DNA of 39,263 nt from Chara braunii (taxonomy: Eukaryota > Streptophyta > Charophyceae > Charales > Characeae): contig BFEA01000526.1 in NCBI GenBank assembly GCA_003427395.1, positions 75,752 through 115,014 on the forward strand. The letters run 5' to 3'. Below the pieces are notes generated by a model. It saw nothing but the letters and a program-made list of their open reading frames with translations, had not been told where the DNA came from and did no database searches. The position numbers and the translations under genes were made by a program. Shown piece by piece: positions 1 through 10,772 of the stretch. The stretch's first letter is position 1. Every line of letters starts with the position of its first letter.

Positions 1-73
1 CGCGTAGTGACGGCCCCGACCACTGCCGCTCGACCTGACCGGAGAAAACCGTAGCAGGAAGCTAGCGAAGTCG

Positions 74-250
74 TAGTATATCTCGTCAAATAGAACTGCC
101 CGGTAAACCGTAGGCAGAGAGGGAGAGAGGACTATATATATCGTCACAAACAGAACTGCCCGGTAAACCGTAGGCAGAGAGAGAGAAGAGGACAACAAAC
201 GAGGGGCTGCGACAAACTGTTTCGTCGGAGTTTCACCGACTATATATATA
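74..250. repeat. degenerate 60-bp tandem repeat
   Basis: A block with agaactgcccggtaaaccg followed by a GA-rich stretch occurs at 92-120 and again exactly 60 bp later at 152-180. Each is preceded by a tata/tcgtca segment. A further partial unit (tatatatatcgtcaa...gtagaactgaccgg) follows to about 280. No coding sense is visible. Confidence 0.7.
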
Positions 251-360
251 TCGTCAATATATATCATCGTAGAACTGACCGGCCCCCACATGGATTCAGA
301 ATTATTTCATTCTGTTCGACTGATTGTGCCTGGATTCAAACCCGTGGGGCATTTTAGGAA

Positions 361-1180
361 GAAAGAAAAAAGGGGGAACTGCTCCGGGGTCACCTATTTA
401 GTTTGAAATAGGCAAGAAAAGAGAAAGTGGCGTCCATGTCAAAATGTGCAAGTTGAGTGGGGGTTGAGACTGGCCATTTTTTGGAAGTGGGGTGAATGCA
501 GATTTAGCGGCGTTTTTTTTTTCTTTGCCCTCTTTCGAGAACTGCTCAAGTTGCCTAAGCAAAAAGCTAAGGTGTGACCCAGGAGCCGTTGCACTCTAAA
601 AAAAGGGGGGGGGAGGGGAGGGGGCGCTCAGGGCTTTCATTATCATTAACAACTTAGGCCGGGAATCCTAGAAAACAAACCGGAAAATGAAGCACTTGGA
701 CCGTTACCCAGGGTAGGTGCAGGGGTTGGGAGTTGTATCTAGGGACAGAAATGGCAAATTCCGGATCGCTGCCCTGATTCTGGTTGTGTATTTCAATTTT
801 CAACAGTCCATGCGTTTTTTTTCGTTTTTTTTTTCTTCTTTGAGTAGTTCATAGGTTGGTTCCTTCACTTTTTTCGCTCTTTTATTGGGTTCCATTCTTT
901 TTTTGGGTTCCATCCACCGTTGGTGGGTAGCCTGAACTGTATGTTGCCCACAAGAGTGAGAAGATGCATTCTTTATTATATTACTATTTATAATAACAGA
1001 TGAAGCATTGCAGGTTTTGTGGAAAGATGCTCTTTTTCTCTTTTGCAAAGCCAGGGCTTGTTCCCACATTCCTACATGTTGAGTAAAATAGTTGTGTTGG
1101 TACTGATTGATTGTTTGTTGGTTGATGAATACAGATGTAAGATGGAATTTTTGGCTGAGAAACTCAGAAGCTCAACGGGC
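361..1180. other. no gene seen
   Basis: The stretch holds homopolymer runs, including a G-rich run near 605-625 and T runs near 515 and 815-840. No credible coding region or RNA gene is visible. Short open frames here are low-complexity. Confidence 0.6.
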
Positions 1181-1194
1181 TGATAAATGTGTTC

Positions 1195-1309
1195 GTTGGA
1201 ATATAACTGAATGTGTTCTTTGGAATAAACCGGATGTAAGATGGAATATAACTGAATGTGTTCTTTGGAATATAACTGAATGTGTTCTTCCGTAAAAAAA
1301 AAAAAAAAA
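1195..1309. repeat. 24-bp tandem repeat ending in poly(A)
   Basis: The unit ggaatataactgaatgtgtt occurs at 1198, 1243 and 1267, with a diverged unit between the first two. The array ends in a run of about 16 A at 1294-1309. The A run directly precedes ccgccagtacttggcccag, an end of the TTAA-type foldback family, so the region is a junction of mobile fragments. Confidence 0.65.
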
Positions 1310-2100
1310 CCGCCAGTACTTGGCCCAGCCAGTCGATCCGTTTCATGTGTGGCCCGCATCGCGTTTCAGGCCCCCAAAACTTGCGCCCCTGGGGGCGAGG
1401 GCTTGATCCCACATTACTTAAACCACCAGGAGCACGGTTCCACTAGCAAGAGTAAGGTAAAATGTATCCCACAAACACCTGTGGGACATCTGCGGGACAT
1501 CGTCCGACCACTGATAAAGGAGAATCCGATGGTAGAGAAATTGGTAGGGATTTATATTCTGAAGTGGTGTTTTCTTTTTGTTTTTGTGCTTTTTCTTTCA
1601 AGTTCTAAGAATGGGAGGTGGGAAAACCCCGAAAAGAAAATAGAAAGACTCATTTGATTGGCAGCTCTTCAAAAGATGAAAACAAATCAAGTACTCGAAG
1701 GGCATGGTTTTGAACCCCTTCTTTTTCCCCGTCAATGGTTAACCCCATCCAGTACTTCGATTTTCTCTCAAAATATGCGAAATGCACGCTTCAGCATGGC
1801 AACCGTCAGAGAAGGGAGTCCCATCAGGGACACGAAGGGATTCCCTCGCATCGCGGTGGTACGTGAGACTGCAACAGTCATGTACCACTCTGTCCTGGTT
1901 AGGCATTGGCTGGATGGGTGGGGAGCAGGGGGAGCAGAGGGGACGGTTAGTGGGACGGTAGCACTTTCAAAAGTCGGCCTGCTTCCCATCTTGGGAATGT
2001 AACGTCGCCATTTTTCTTTTTTTTTAAGTCTTTAAAATTACTTTTATTCGTTTTCTTACAGTGCCGCACAGGTCCAAATAGGCCATGACTCGTGTGCTAG
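1310..2100. other. no gene seen; foldback-element fragment at left
   Basis: The first 21 bases match the left end of the TTAA foldback family (ccgccagtacttgg), but no matching right end follows. A second short match, ttaaaccaccagg, lies at 1418-1430. The open frame at 1658-2002 resembles no known protein and has no supporting signals. Confidence 0.5.
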
Positions 2101-2224
2101 TGGAACCGTGCCCCAGTACTTGAAAAAAATAAAAATAAAATAAAATAATGATAATAATAATAATAATAATGGACAGTTAAAAAAAAATAAAAAGTAATGG
2201 ACAGTTTAAAAGGGGGGGGGGGGG

Positions 2225-2389
2225 AAACCACCAGTACTTGGCCCAGCCAAAGAAAAGTAGTGCTCACGTTTACAAGTGCAAGTTTTGGAGCCCCGCCGTC
2301 GATGGAACGCCACATCGCATTTCGGGGGCCTCTGGAACTTGATCTGGGGAGGCCGCGGCCGATGTATGGGCCAAGTACTGGTGGTTTAA
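2225..2389. mobile_element. TTAA-type foldback MITE, copy A2 (complete)
   Basis: A 165-bp element has a perfect 21-bp terminal inverted repeat: AAACCACCAGTACTTGGCCCA at the left and its reverse complement at the right. The right end abuts TTAA; the left TTAA is altered to GGAA next to a poly(G) run. It has no coding capacity. It is the cleanest member of a family with several copies in this window. Confidence 0.8.
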
Positions 2390-2673
2390 ACTGACTTTCT
2401 TTTCTTTCCCATCAGAGGTAACAGCCAGATTCAGAGGTCGAACTCTCATGAACTCTTTTTTTGGGGGGGGGGATATTTAATTGTATTCAAAGTTGAAAGG
2501 AAAGGAACCGAGGGCCAGGGGTCTGACAAAGTCTCATGGACCCTATCATTGCTGTTTTAAATATTTGTTCAACATCACTACCTCTCCCCCCCTGTAGCTA
2601 ATTTGATTTCCGGTTGTGGTTGCTGTTCCTCCTCTCATTAAAAACCCCTTTCCTCCCCCCTTCCTCCTCCCAC

Positions 2674-2690
2674 TCCTCTATTTAAACCCC
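2674..2690 (+). promoter_or_regulatory. possible TATA box of the glucanase gene
   Basis: The sequence ctctatttaaacc lies about 265 bp upstream of the glucanase start codon, in a pyrimidine-rich tract. TATTTAAA is an acceptable plant TATA variant. Only position and sequence support it; a pure TC-rich core promoter without TATA is equally possible. Confidence 0.25.
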
Positions 2691-2948
2691 CCTTCCTCCT
2701 CCCACTCCTCTTCCTCCTCCCCCCCACCCCCCGCCCTCAGTGTGTTTGATGCAGTGGGCAACAGCAGGGTGATCCTGAGTGAACAATTCTGATTTGCCTG
2801 GTTAATTTGCGGTGGATATCTATATCTATGTTTTCTCTCCGTTTCGGTTTTCGATTTGAGATATAGTCGTGTTGGGGGTAGGGGGGGAGCAGGTAAGGGA
2901 GAGAGAATCACGGCCGTCCAACTGGTGGAGGCAAGGAGGACAACAAGG

Positions 2949-3626
2949 ATGAATGCAACCAGGGACCGTGCTCTGAGGGGGTGGTTGTGGATTCTGTTTT
3001 TACTCTTGAGTTATGGCGGGCATGGTGGCCAAGAGAGAAATGGGTGGAGGGAGGAAGGCAATGGTGCTATCTTGCTGGCCTCTGCCCAGACATCCCAACC
3101 CAGCGAAGAGCTCCCAGAATCTGACTCGGCAGGAGATGGCCCATATGTACCTCCACCATCAACATCTCTTCCAACACCAACCACTCCGCCATCGACATCT
3201 CTTCGAACACCAACAACTCCGTCATCAACATCTCCTCCAACACCAACAACTGTGCCATCAGCATCTCCTCTCGCACCAACAACTCCGCCGTCAACAACTA
3301 CTCCGGCGAAATCCACTGCACCCAGTCAAGGAGTTGGTGTCAACATTGGATTCGGATTGAGCAGTAAGCCGCTCACCGCGAGTGAGATGGTGGCAATCGT
3401 GATGAAAACCAAGGCGTCTTCGGTCAAATTGTTCGGCGATTTCATCGATACTCCCGAGGCCATGGCGTTTATCGACGCACTTGCAGGGACGGGAATCGAT
3501 GTCGTGATCCCAGTTGCCCTTCAGCAGATTGCTAAGCTTGCCTCTGACTACAACGCATCTCGGGATTTCGTACAGAGCAAGGTCAAGGTCCGTCTGGACA
3601 AATCAATCGCCATCTCCACCATCGCG
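2949..3626 (+). CDS. glucan endo-1,3-beta-glucosidase (GH17-X8), exon 1
   Basis: This exon encodes residues 1-226 of a predicted 625-residue secreted glucanase. The start is the ATG at 2949 because a typical signal peptide follows at once: Arg-rich, then a hydrophobic core WLWILFLLL at residues 12-20. Residues 69-123 are five tandem 11-residue Ser/Thr/Pro repeats, probably a wall-exposed, O-glycosylated linker. The GH17 domain begins near residue 129 with GVNIG, matching the family's GVNYG start, and proceeds through the first barrel strands (SSVKLFG, GIDVVIPV). The exon ends in phase 0 at ATCGCG|GTAAGT. Joined to exon 2 it gives IAVGNE, the family's acid/base motif, which strongly supports the splice. 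GH17 enzymes cut beta-1,3-glucan (callose). A linker before the catalytic domain is unusual for the family. Confidence 0.88.
3153..3317 (+). repeat. 33-bp coding minisatellite (11-residue linker repeats)
   Basis: Five consecutive 33-bp units encode variants of PPSTSLPTPTT. The third position of the codons varies and the protein repeat is better preserved than the DNA, which suggests selection on the Ser/Thr/Pro character. The array lies inside exon 1 of the glucanase. Confidence 0.8.
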
Positions 3627-3973
3627 GTAAGTTCCGTGGCCATCCTTTGTCTGCTTGTGTACGTTTTCTTCTCTTCCTCCCTTTGCCTTCCGTCTGCCCC
3701 TGTCTTTGATTGTTGAGGCTGTTTTTTTTTTTTTTTTTGAAAAAACTACACTATGTTCTTCTCTCAAATTNTTTTTCGCCTTTCACTACCTTCCTACCAC
3801 TACTCCTAAGACTATATAGAGGGGACCCCTGCAAGCATAGGGCCGCCCCAACAGCGGTAGTCAGAGATGGGGTGGGGCCGCCGGTGGGGGTCCGGCTAAC
3901 GCAAAGACCGAGCATTTTGCCAGTAGCCGCGCCTCCCTTTCTCATCGTCCCCCAACCCTCATCGAGTAGCAGC

Positions 3974-4075
3974 AGAGGCTATGGCCAACACTCTCCCACA
4001 CACCACACAACCCACTCACGCTTCTGCTGCTATGGCCAACACTCTCCCACACACCACACGACCCACTCACGCTCA
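3974..4075. repeat. 51-bp tandem duplication
   Basis: The block ctatggccaacactctccc plus the following CA-rich bases begins at 3979 and again at 4030, giving two nearly identical 51-bp units. It lies in the glucanase intron. Confidence 0.75.
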
Positions 4076-4461
4076 CACTCACACCCGTGTTGGTCATAGA
4101 CCCCGCTAATACCGATTAGGGGTATCCAGAGGACTATCACAGTCCGTTGGCACTAAGTGCGCCCCACGGGGCTTGAACCCACAACCTCCTGAATGCCACT
4201 TGCGTGCCTACGGGGTAGGTTGGCACCACAGCAGTGGTGCAAGAGGAAGGCTGTACCAGTCCTTCAAATGCGGACAAAGACTGTTTTGGCTGGACATGCC
4301 CACTCCTACTCTGTACATACAGGCTAATATCTACCAATGAGAATTTAGGAAGTAGCATCATACTGCTTCTGATTTTTCACTGAAAGAACTGTGAAGACTC
4401 TCGGTCGAAGCTGTCGCTTTCGGAAGCAAGGTTGAAATGTGATGTAGCCAAGTGAGAAAAA

Positions 4462-4636
4462 TTAAACCACCAGTACTTGGGAGCCACTTCTGGCCCGGGC
4501 TCCAAACGCCCTGTGCGGCAAAAACAAATGTAACCGGCGCGGCCAGCCATTTTGCTGCGGTTGCCCACCCTCGAAGTTGTGGCAGCATGCAAGGCCCGTG
4601 CCGAGAAAAATGGCTGGAAAAGGTACTGGTGGTTAA
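4462..4636. mobile_element. TTAA-type foldback MITE, copy A3
   Basis: TTAAACCACCAGTACTTGGG at the left is inverted at the right as GGTACTGGTGGTTAA. TTAA lies at 4462-4465 and 4633-4636. The GC-rich interior resembles that of the neighbouring copy A4, so the two are probably a tandem pair. Confidence 0.75.
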
Positions 4637-4837
4637 AACCAGCAGTACTTATGAGGCACTTTTTCCCCGCCGGGGGCTAAAAACACCCTGTGCATAGGAA
4701 AAAAACGAACAGGCGCGGGCCTGGTTTTGGCTGGTGCCGCCAGCCAGTTTGCTCCTGTTGCTGACCCCCGAAAAATTGTCGCAGCATGCAAAAAGCTGCG
4801 TCGGAGAAAATGGCTGGGAAACATACCTGGTGGTTTC
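4633..4837. mobile_element. TTAA-type foldback MITE, copy A4 (diverged)
   Basis: The left end (ttaaaaccagcagtactta) shares its TTAA with the end of copy A3. The right end is the decayed acatacctggtggttt. Interior landmarks repeat those of A3 in order: ccctgtgc, gcgcgg, gccagcca, gcagcatgcaa, aatggctgg. This supports a head-to-tail duplication. Confidence 0.65.
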
Positions 4838-5277
4838 ATGAAACGTCAGTCTAACTACTGTGCATATTTCCTGTCAGCGCAGTGTGCTCTAATTGCCGTT
4901 TCAATTTGCGCTCTAATTGCTGTTGCAAATTGCAGAGAGATGAAATTGAATTATTCAAGGCCTCTGAGACCGGTGATTGCAGCGTTTTCTGCTGCAAAAT
5001 TGATTACTGCCTTTCCCTTTTCTGCCGCCACTCCATTAGTCAATTCATGGAGGTCTCCAAGTGATCAACCAGAGGGCAAACTGCAGCATACCATTCGCCC
5101 TTGCCGTAGCTAGCTGCTAGGCTTTTGCCCAGGCTTCCATGAACCATTTGAGGGCTTCGATGATGTTGTCGCACCTTCCCTCACCTTTCCTCTTTTTTCG
5201 TTTTGCCGTTGATAAATTGGATCGGCGGTCGCATTTTCGTTTTGTGCTTCCAGAACTCGAAGTGTCAGGCCTGCGGC

Positions 5278-6413
5278 CCAGGTGCCCATGTACTGGTGCT
5301 AACCACCGCTCCCCCGCTGTAAATATGCCATAGCTTCTGCCCGCGTTTTACAGGGGTCAGCGACCAGCAGGCACCGGGGGGAGTGCTGCATTTTGGAAGC
5401 GGTAGTGCTCGCTGAGACGCCCAGGTCGGTGGCCAGCGGAGCGGGCCGGTAGCGAAACCTCAGGCTGGTCCAAACTGTGGGTGCCGACGGTGCGGTGTTT
5501 CGGCAGAATAATAAAAATTAGTGCGGTCACCAAATTAAAAAAAAAAAAAAAGCAAATTTGAAGAGGGGAAAATAAATATTTTCTCGGAAAAGACAAAAAA
5601 AAGAATGCAAAGAACTTTGAAAGCAGAGAAAAAAACTTCCCTCTCCTCCATTGAGGTCACAGCGGCCCATGGATTCACCTTGCTATGGTCACCATGGCAT
5701 ACTCATTGAGGTCTAGCTGCCGTGGTCTAGAGCCAGGGCTATCTGGCTATTTTGCCTGTTCGGCCTGTGGGACCAGGCCGTGTGCTCATATAGTCCAGTC
5801 TCGGTACCACTGTCGGTACCAGGCCAGTAGAGTCCAGTCCAGTCAGTCTGCTGGGGGTATACCCCAGCTGCAGTCTGATTTCAGCATCATTCTTCATTTG
5901 CGCAATTTGGAGTAAGCGCGTGTTGAGTCTGCGTGGGAGCTGCACTGTCTCTTCCATCTCCATCTCCATCTCCCCCATCGTCATCCCTTCATCTTGATCC
6001 TGACGGACTGCCATCCGGGGGGGTCCGTCACACTGGTATCAGAGCGGGAACGGTTCCTGCTCCCACTCATCCCATCCCGTAAGTGTGAGAAAATGGTGTA
6101 ATCCTGATAGCGGGGTTTGCGCCCTTTTTCGGAGCCAGAAGACGGGAAACAGCGGGAAAAATGAGCAGCATAAGTGATGCACACGTGGTGAAAAAGGAGA
6201 GCGGCATCACAACGTGTGCGCACAGGCGCCGCCATGGCCAAGGTCGCTGCAATCGCGCACGCCCCGCTGCCCCGCCCCTGGGTTACATTATATCAATAAT
6301 TCAATATCCTAGAGTGCAGCTGCCAGAATTTGAACCTGGGCAGCTGCCAGTGATGCGCTTATGTAGCCAGTGGCTTAACACACAGCTTGCCGAAGATCTT
6401 GAAGACCCCCCTG
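5278..6413. other. intronic stretch without genes; one foldback end
   Basis: A TTAA-family right end (cccatgtactggtgctaa) lies at 5284-5303 without a recognisable left partner. The rest is unique-looking or low-complexity. On the minus strand near 6335 there is a tRNA T-loop-like ggttcaaattc, too weak to call. Confidence 0.45.
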
Positions 6414-6735
6414 GCTAGGGGGCTGCACTACAGTGGAATCTGGGTGGCTGATCAAGATCTCAGCATACCCAGATAATGATTATTATTATTATAATTATTA
6501 TTATTATTATTTTTTCTACTCCTGCAGCGGCCGTTTGGCCGCAGTGGCTAGGGGGCTGTGCGACTGTGCAATCAGGTTGGCTGATCAAGATCTCAGCATA
6601 CCCAGATAATGATTATTATTATTATAATTATTATTATTATTATTTTTTCTACTCCTGCAGCGGCCGTTTGGCCGCAGTGGCTAGGGGGCTGTGCGACTGT
6701 GCAATCAGGTTGGCTGATCAAGATCTCAGCCAACC
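6414..6735. repeat. 133-bp tandem duplication, about 2.3 copies
   Basis: A block running from ggctagggggctg through ctgatcaagatctcagc, a (TTA)n run and ctcctgcagcggccgtttgg is repeated at 133-bp spacing (for example at 6476 and 6609). The copies are almost identical, so the duplication looks recent. It sits in the glucanase intron. Confidence 0.85.
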
Positions 6736-6982
6736 TGAGATTATCATCATTATTATTTCTATTGCTGCAGCAGCAGGCCAGCAGCACCTTGAAGGCCAGG
6801 ATCCTATGGATCTTGGTAGTGCTCTCTGCTCTTGGCCACCCAATAGCTTGGTATAACCTTCCTACTCACTCCCGAGTTCCAACCCCTTTTCTCCCACCCC
6901 CCCCCCCCCCCCCCCCCCTCTGCCCCCGTCATCTAAGAATCCTTTCTAACTCTACCATTACCCCCTCAGGTGGGCCGCCACA

Positions 6983-7299
6983 GGTGTGCGTGTGTGTATG
7001 TGCGTGTCATTGCATGTGTGTGTGTGTGCGTGTGTGCGTGTGTGCGTATGTGCGTATGTGTGTGTGTGTGCAGCAACTGCAGCAGCTACATCCAATGCAT
7101 CATTCACTACTGCAGCAGCAGCTGCAAATGTCGTAACAGTTGTGGCAGCAGAGGGGTGTGTGTGTGTGTGTATGTGTGTGTGTGTGTGCAGTAAATGCCG
7201 CAGCTACGTCAGGTGCATCAGTTACTACTTCAGCAGCTGGTGTAGGTGTTGCATCAACTGTGTTTAGCAAATGTGTGTGTGTCTGTGTGTGTGCGTGGT

Positions 7300-7360
<61 letters not shown>
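6983..7360. repeat. three (TG)n microsatellite tracts
   Basis: Impure TG/GCGT runs lie at about 6983-7070, 7155-7188 and 7271-7359. The first two are separated by similar gcagcaactgcagcagctac-type segments, which suggests one duplicated block. Confidence 0.85.
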
Positions 7361-7514
7361 CAGGAGTGATGGGCAATGCCCCTGGGGGCCCTACAACCCC
7401 TATATTAAAAAAAAAAATAAAAAAAAAATTGGACTCGGTACCGAGCGTTTGGGTTCAGTCACCGAGCCCGAACGCGATGCTACGCAGCTCCCTACTCTCT
7501 TCTTCCAGTACATT

Positions 7515-7812
7515 TTGACCCCTTGCCTTGGGGGTAGCGAAGTGCTAGAATTTCCATTTTACTTCGTCATTCTTATTGACGGCACACTCCGACCCCATGG
7601 GGGTAACAAAATGCTGGTGAAATTTTTGAAAAATCCAAAACTTAGTTTTCTGTTTACCCTCCTCCACCTCTTTATTTCTTTATTTCTTTATTTCTTTATC
7701 CTAAAATTTTTAATTTGCGGCATTTTGAAACTAGGTGTACTTCTCTTGGTCTTCCTCTTGGCACATTTTTCACCCCATGGGGGGAAGGGAAATGCTGTAA
7801 AAAATTCCAAAA
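7515..7812. repeat. degenerate direct repeat with CCCCATGGGG core
   Basis: Three related segments start near 7515, 7590 and 7770. Each has a cc(c)catggggg or ccttggggg core, then a purine-rich stretch with aaatgctg or aagtgcta, then aaattt/aattcc. CCCCATGGGG is itself palindromic. Function unknown. Confidence 0.45.
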
Positions 7813-7989
7813 AAATAAATATTTGTTTTCTCCTCAGCTTTTGCTTATTTCTTTCTTTCTTTATTTTCATTACTATTATTTCATTTTTATCTCGAAATTT
7901 CACTATTTGGTCCGGTTGCGCTTATCACCAGCAAGCATAGAACACAGTTCTACGAAAGAATTTGAGACATGACATGAGATTTGGCTGTA

Positions 7990-8064
7990 TGTGTTTGACA
8001 ATGTGAGACAATGTGTGACAATATGTGACAATGTGTGACAATATGTGACAATGTGTGACAACGT
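7990..8064. repeat. 10-bp tandem repeat beside the splice acceptor
   Basis: About seven units of TGTGACAATA/G run up to 8064, only about 36 bp before the acceptor of the glucanase intron. The intervening sequence is cgtgatatcc followed by the pyrimidine tract. A branch point would have to lie in or next to the array. Confidence 0.75.
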
Positions 8065-8100
8065 GATATCCAATTTTTTTTTTGTATATCTGTCATGCAG

Positions 8101-9300
8101 GTCGGCAACGAAGTTCTTCTGCCGGAGCATGGCACTACATACTGGGCAACGATCGTTCCTGCGATGCGGAATGTCTACACCGCACTGCAGGACTTCGGTC
8201 TACACACGAGCATCAAGGTTATCACCCCTCTCAACTTCAATGCTCTGCAAGCAACATACCCTCCAAGTGCGGGGGCATTTAACCAGTCATACATGGGTAC
8301 GATAAAACCTTTGTTGCAGTTCCTGAACGAAACGGGCTCGAGCTTCATGGTGAATATATACCCCTTTTATCCGACGAGGGACCCGAACAACAACATTGTG
8401 CTCGATTTCGCGCTGGGGGTCCCTGGCAGCAAGGTAGACACCGACCCGGTCAGTGGCTTGAGTTACACCAATATGATCGACATGATGATGGATGCTCTTG
8501 CGATCGCTATCGAGAAGGAAGGCTTCCACGGGATGCCCGTGGCTATCGGGGAAGTGGGATGGCCAACTGGTGGGCACCAAATTGCGACCGTCGCGAATGC
8601 GGAGAAATTCAACAACTACCTCGTCGGGCAACTTATGAGCAAGAAGGGAACGCCGAAGCGTCCCGGCGCTCAGGGCTGGATGCAGGTTTACATCTTCGAG
8701 CTGCTCGACGAAGACCTCAAGCCGTACACCGACCTGAACGGGGCCTTCGAACGGCACTGGGGTATGTATTATATGAATGGAACAGGCAAGTATGCGATTG
8801 ACCTGAGTGTGGGATGGGGGGGCACTGCTTCCACTGTGCCTCCTACCACTCCTACCTCTCCTACCTCTGCTACCTCTCCTACCTCTCCTATCGCCCCTAT
8901 TACTCCTTCGACTCCTTCCACTGCGCCTCCTGCCAGCCAATCCGGTCCCATTATACCGACCACTTGTACCCCTGGTGAGCGCGGGGGTAAGACGAAGAGT
9001 CTTAACCAAACACTTACGCAAGCTGGAGGGCCGAACACATACTGTGTTATCAATGACTGTGCGAGCGACGTGTCCATACAGCTAGCCATCGACTGGGTGT
9101 GTGGGCAAGGTCAGGTGGGTTGCACTGCCACCCAAGAAGGCGGACCCTGCTTTGTACCGAACACTCCCGTAAGCCATGGGTCCTTTCTGGTTAATAAATA
9201 CTATGCCAGCCAGGGCAGGAAGCCAAGCGCCTGCATCTTTAATGGTGCTGGAATGATTATAGGGGAAAACCCATCTTATGGGGCCTGCATCTACAACTGA
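8101..9300 (+). CDS. glucan endo-1,3-beta-glucosidase (GH17-X8), exon 2
   Basis: This exon encodes residues 227-625. It opens with VGNEV; the Glu at residue 230 is the expected acid/base. Later GH17 landmarks follow: NIYPFYP, then VAIGEVGWPTGG, where the Glu at residue 377 (codon 8551-8553) is the expected nucleophile, and the terminal ERHWGMYY. A second Ser/Thr/Pro linker covers about residues 468-515. The last 85 residues are a complete X8/CBM43 carbohydrate-binding module with CGQG, GGPCFVPNT and YGACIY. X8 binds beta-1,3-glucan. There is no hydrophobic C-terminal tail, so a GPI anchor is unlikely and the product should be soluble in the apoplast or wall. Both catalytic residues and the open frame argue for a working gene. 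Confidence 0.92.
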   Translation, partial: VGNEVLLPEHGTTYWATIVPAMRNVYTALQDFGLHTSIKVITPLNFNALQATYPPSAGAFNQSYMGTIKPLLQFLNETGSSFMVNIYPFYPTRDPNNNIVLDFALGVPGSKVDTDPVSGLSYTNMIDMMMDALAIAIEKEGFHGMPVAIGEVGWPTGGHQIATVANAEKFNNYLVGQLMSKKGTPKRPGAQGWMQVYIFELLDEDLKPYTDLNGAFERHWGMYYMNGTGKYAIDLSVGWGGTASTVPPTTPTSPTSATSPTSPIAPITPSTPSTAPPASQSGPIIPTTCTPGERGGKTKSLNQTLTQAGGPNTYCVINDCASDVSIQLAIDWVCGQGQVGCTATQEGGPCFVPNTPVSHGSFLVNKYYASQGRKPSACIFNGAGMIIGENPSYGACIYN

Positions 9301-10057
9301 AGCTGGTGAAATAGGGCTCCACGACGGTCACGAGTCCTTATGACCCTCTTGCATCCATGCAACCCCATTTTGCTTCCTACATGGGTTCTTCTTTTTTTTT
9401 TTTTCCTGTCCTTTTTCTTCTTCTTCGTCTTCTTCTTCTTCTTCTTCGTCTTCTTCTTCTTCTTCTTCTTCTTCTTTGTTTTTTTTGCTACTTGCCATGT
9501 TGAAATTCAGCTCAACTGGGTTTCCAAGAATGCTCTTTAGAACTAGGCGAGCAGAGTGGACTGGGACCACTTGCGCGGCCGGGCCAAAAAGAAAAATAAT
9601 TATTTTTTATTTTGAAATTGGTAACGAATTTCGATAAGACCCTGAAGCTGGTGACATATGTCTCCTTGCCCGTTCGGCCCGGGACAACCTGCGCAGCCGG
9701 GCCCAACAATGTTCACCTTATTATTCTGCATAACATAGTTTTTTTTTCAGATTTCCACATCATTTTTTGTTTTTTCTTCGTCTGCCAGAGACCTTGCTGG
9801 CCCTGGGATGGTGCGCTCTTAGATCAATGGGAGGGTAAAATAGTTTCTCACTTGTTCAACTTGTTGATATGCACCCTCTTCTCTTCTTTTTTTTTTTGGG
9901 GGGGGGGTCACAAATGCTCCAGTATATTCGTGGGGAGCGGCACGTGCTTAGAATCCCCTTCTTAGCATTTGATTAATGATTAATAGAATTTAATTTATTA
10001 GTCACACTTGGCCATGCATATGTAAGTGTGGACGTATGCATGGCCATGTGCTCCAGA

Positions 10058-10090
<33 letters not shown>

Positions 10091-10394
10091 CAGAATTCAA
10101 GAATTGTCCAATATGCTCCAAATTCAGGGATAGGTGAGTGGGATCCTGAGGGGTCCATAGGTCCTCATGCAAATTGTCAAGTTTGTGCTGTAGGGTGATT
10201 GCTGGGCTTCGACCCTTGGGGCATACTCACTGGAGGACTTTCCTGGATGTATCTGACCTCAATTATGACTGGCCCTGGATTTATTGGGCCGCAATTATGT
10301 CCAAGAGAAGATGAAAAAAGTCTTATGCATCAGTATGCTCTTATGCCTGTACCACCCAATGGGATCCCTTGCGACTCTTTGGAGCCAGGACTGC
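9301..10394. other. no gene seen; microsatellites and a hairpin
   Basis: It includes a (TTC)n tract at about 9416-9478 and a poly(T) run at about 10060-10086. A strong hairpin at 10003-10050 has arms TGGCCATGCATA and TATGCATGGCCA, 12 bp perfect, with a 14-base loop. The glucanase 3' UTR must lie at the left edge, but no clear poly(A) signal was found. Confidence 0.6.
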
Positions 10395-10470
10395 AGGGGC
10401 GAGGTCCCTCCAGACGGAACGCCTGAATCTCGACGTGTTTGTGGAAAGGTGCAGAAAATCAAGTTTTCAT
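10395..10470 (+). mobile_element. GGGGCGAGGTCCC foldback family, left arm
   Basis: ggggcgaggtccctcc is followed by gcctgaatctcgacgtgtttgtgg and gtgcagaaaatc. These are the ordered landmarks of the long inverted arm seen in the copies at 24.6 and 37.1 kb. The right arm is missing. Confidence 0.65.
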
Positions 10471-10695
10471 TGAACTGAGTAATCCCAACCCCAGGTGTAT
10501 GACGACTCTGAGCTTTATTCACAGATTTTTGAACATTTTTCACGATTTATTTTTGGATTAATTTTCGAGTGTTGGCACTGTTGAAATAATTTCCAGATTT
10601 TTCTTTTCTATTCAGAAAGAGCAACCGTATCATGATGAAACCGAACGGCCCCAGGCAATTCAGAGTGACTTCACTCAACTGATTGTACTGAGCAG

Positions 10696-10729
<34 letters not shown>

Positions 10730-10772
10730 GCAATACGAAGGCAACACTGAAGGGACCGAGCAGGCAAGCCTG

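Larger units (their letters stand above)
3627..8100 (+). other. 4,474-bp intron of the glucanase gene
   Basis: The donor GTAAGT follows GCG at 3624-3626. The acceptor is a T-rich tract then TGTCATGCAG ending at 8100. Splicing is phase 0 and restores the VGNE motif. The intron holds a 51-bp tandem repeat, two adjacent TTAA foldback elements, a 133-bp tandem duplication, long (TG)n runs and a 10-bp repeat array close to the acceptor. A single unresolved base lies at 3771. Confidence 0.85.

Noticed and set aside
1407-1418. gatcccacatta, similar to the plant snRNA upstream element
   Set aside because: No TATA box at the required spacing and no snRNA sequence follows.
4140-4215. Minus-strand ggttcaagcccc, like a tRNA T-loop
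   Set aside because: No convincing A box, anticodon stem or acceptor stem could be drawn. A similar weak case lies near 6335.
6476-7940. Open frames rich in Ile or Cys-Val
   Set aside because: They are translations of (TTA)n and (TG)n microsatellites inside the glucanase intron.
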